40,276 bases of DNA, taken from positions 1 through 40,276 of the forward strand of contig UQHB01000022.1 of the NCBI GenBank assembly GCA_900540735.1. Reading direction: 5' to 3'. The notes beneath the pieces are model-generated. The model worked only from the letters and a program-made list of their open reading frames with translations, had not been told where the DNA came from and made no database searches. The translations under genes were made by a program, and so were the position numbers. This DNA is from an uncultured Megasphaera sp. (GTDB lineage Bacteria; Bacillota; Negativicutes; Veillonellales; Megasphaeraceae). Positions 40,063 through 40,276 of this stretch are shown piece after piece. How positions within the stretch are numbered: position 1 is the stretch's first letter; each line of letters starts with the position of its first letter.

Positions 40063-40276
40063 ATGAAATATAGCTATGAATACAAAAGACAGTGCGTAAC
40101 ATTGTATCGCCAAGGCAGTTGGCCTCTGACACCAAAAGGAGTACAGCCCCAACATTTTCGAGACATGATTCGCCGATGGGCAAAGAGAGAAGAAGCGCAA
40201 GGTCCGGAAGCCCTGCGCCATAAGGCGCAAAACAAAGTATGGACGGCAGCAGAAAAACTAGCGTTAGTTGCGAAAA
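40063..40276 (+). CDS. Partial IS3-like transposase OrfA, cut by the window end
   Basis: 71 codons without a stop, beginning MKYSYEYKRQCVTLYRQGSWP and continuing HFRDMIRRWAKREEAQGPEALRHKAQNKVWTAAEKLALVAK. The pattern (basic helix-turn-helix of a transposase OrfA, and a KxW...EKL...V segment) resembles IS3/IS150-group OrfA proteins. The rest of the element lies outside the window, so neither family nor ends can be settled. Confidence 0.65.
   Translation, partial: MKYSYEYKRQCVTLYRQGSWPLTPKGVQPQHFRDMIRRWAKREEAQGPEALRHKAQNKVWTAAEKLALVAK

Overview
The window looks like a chromosomal segment of an anaerobic, diderm Negativicute, most probably Megasphaera or a close relative. This is inference from gene content: an OmpH/Skp-type periplasmic protein together with Clostridium-like genes, indolepyruvate:ferredoxin oxidoreductase, two acetate-type CoA-transferases, sigma-54 control and a Firmicutes-type 5-oxoprolinase operon. 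No rRNA, tRNA, CRISPR array or prophage was seen. One insertion sequence begins at the right edge.

Layout. 84-3353: copper export (copA, csoR) behind a sigma-70 promoter carrying two CsoR-type operators; a perfect 16-bp parS palindrome lies inside copA. 3392-6330: OmpH-like protein, the ytfJ/ytfI-type pair and an Old Yellow Enzyme. 6464-8566: purA and, on the opposite strand, a stand-alone methionine-synthase-activation-like protein. 8646-13284: parA, parB, a DUF4446 protein, an M23 peptidase and a periplasmic binding protein whose start is out of frame with its best ATG. 13302-14374: a NiCo (czcD-type) riboswitch with its own promoter and a mutually exclusive terminator, controlling a CDF cation exporter. 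14558-21044: a promoter, an unusual leader terminator, and a seven-gene operon for 5-oxoproline use (Nramp-like transporter, DUF1445, pxpABC, accB, accC).

21021-21319 holds the best candidate for an undescribed system: a compact convergent pair made of a 23-residue hydrophobic peptide gene on the minus strand and a roughly 90-nt RNA on the plus strand. Both have good promoters, they share one bidirectional terminator, and the small RNA carries a copy of the toxin mRNA's own 5' leader, including the hexamer complementary to its Shine-Dalgarno. It resembles a type I toxin-antitoxin module.

21357-26232: a DEDD exonuclease, a D-2-hydroxyacid dehydrogenase, a membrane acyltransferase, a LacI-family regulator and an AEC-family transporter. 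26219-34736: a PrpR-like sigma-54 activator, divergent from a near-consensus -24/-12 promoter that drives iorA, iorB, an amino-acid permease broken by one in-frame TAA, a CoA-transferase and an OFA-family MFS carrier. rpoN itself follows, then a second CoA-transferase. Together these suggest amino-acid (probably aromatic) fermentation through 2-oxoacids to acyl-CoA, with transfer of CoA to acetate and export of the acid. 37651-39989: a CdaR-type regulator and a glycerate kinase. 40023-40276: the start of an IS3-like element whose leader hairpin can mask its own ribosome binding site.
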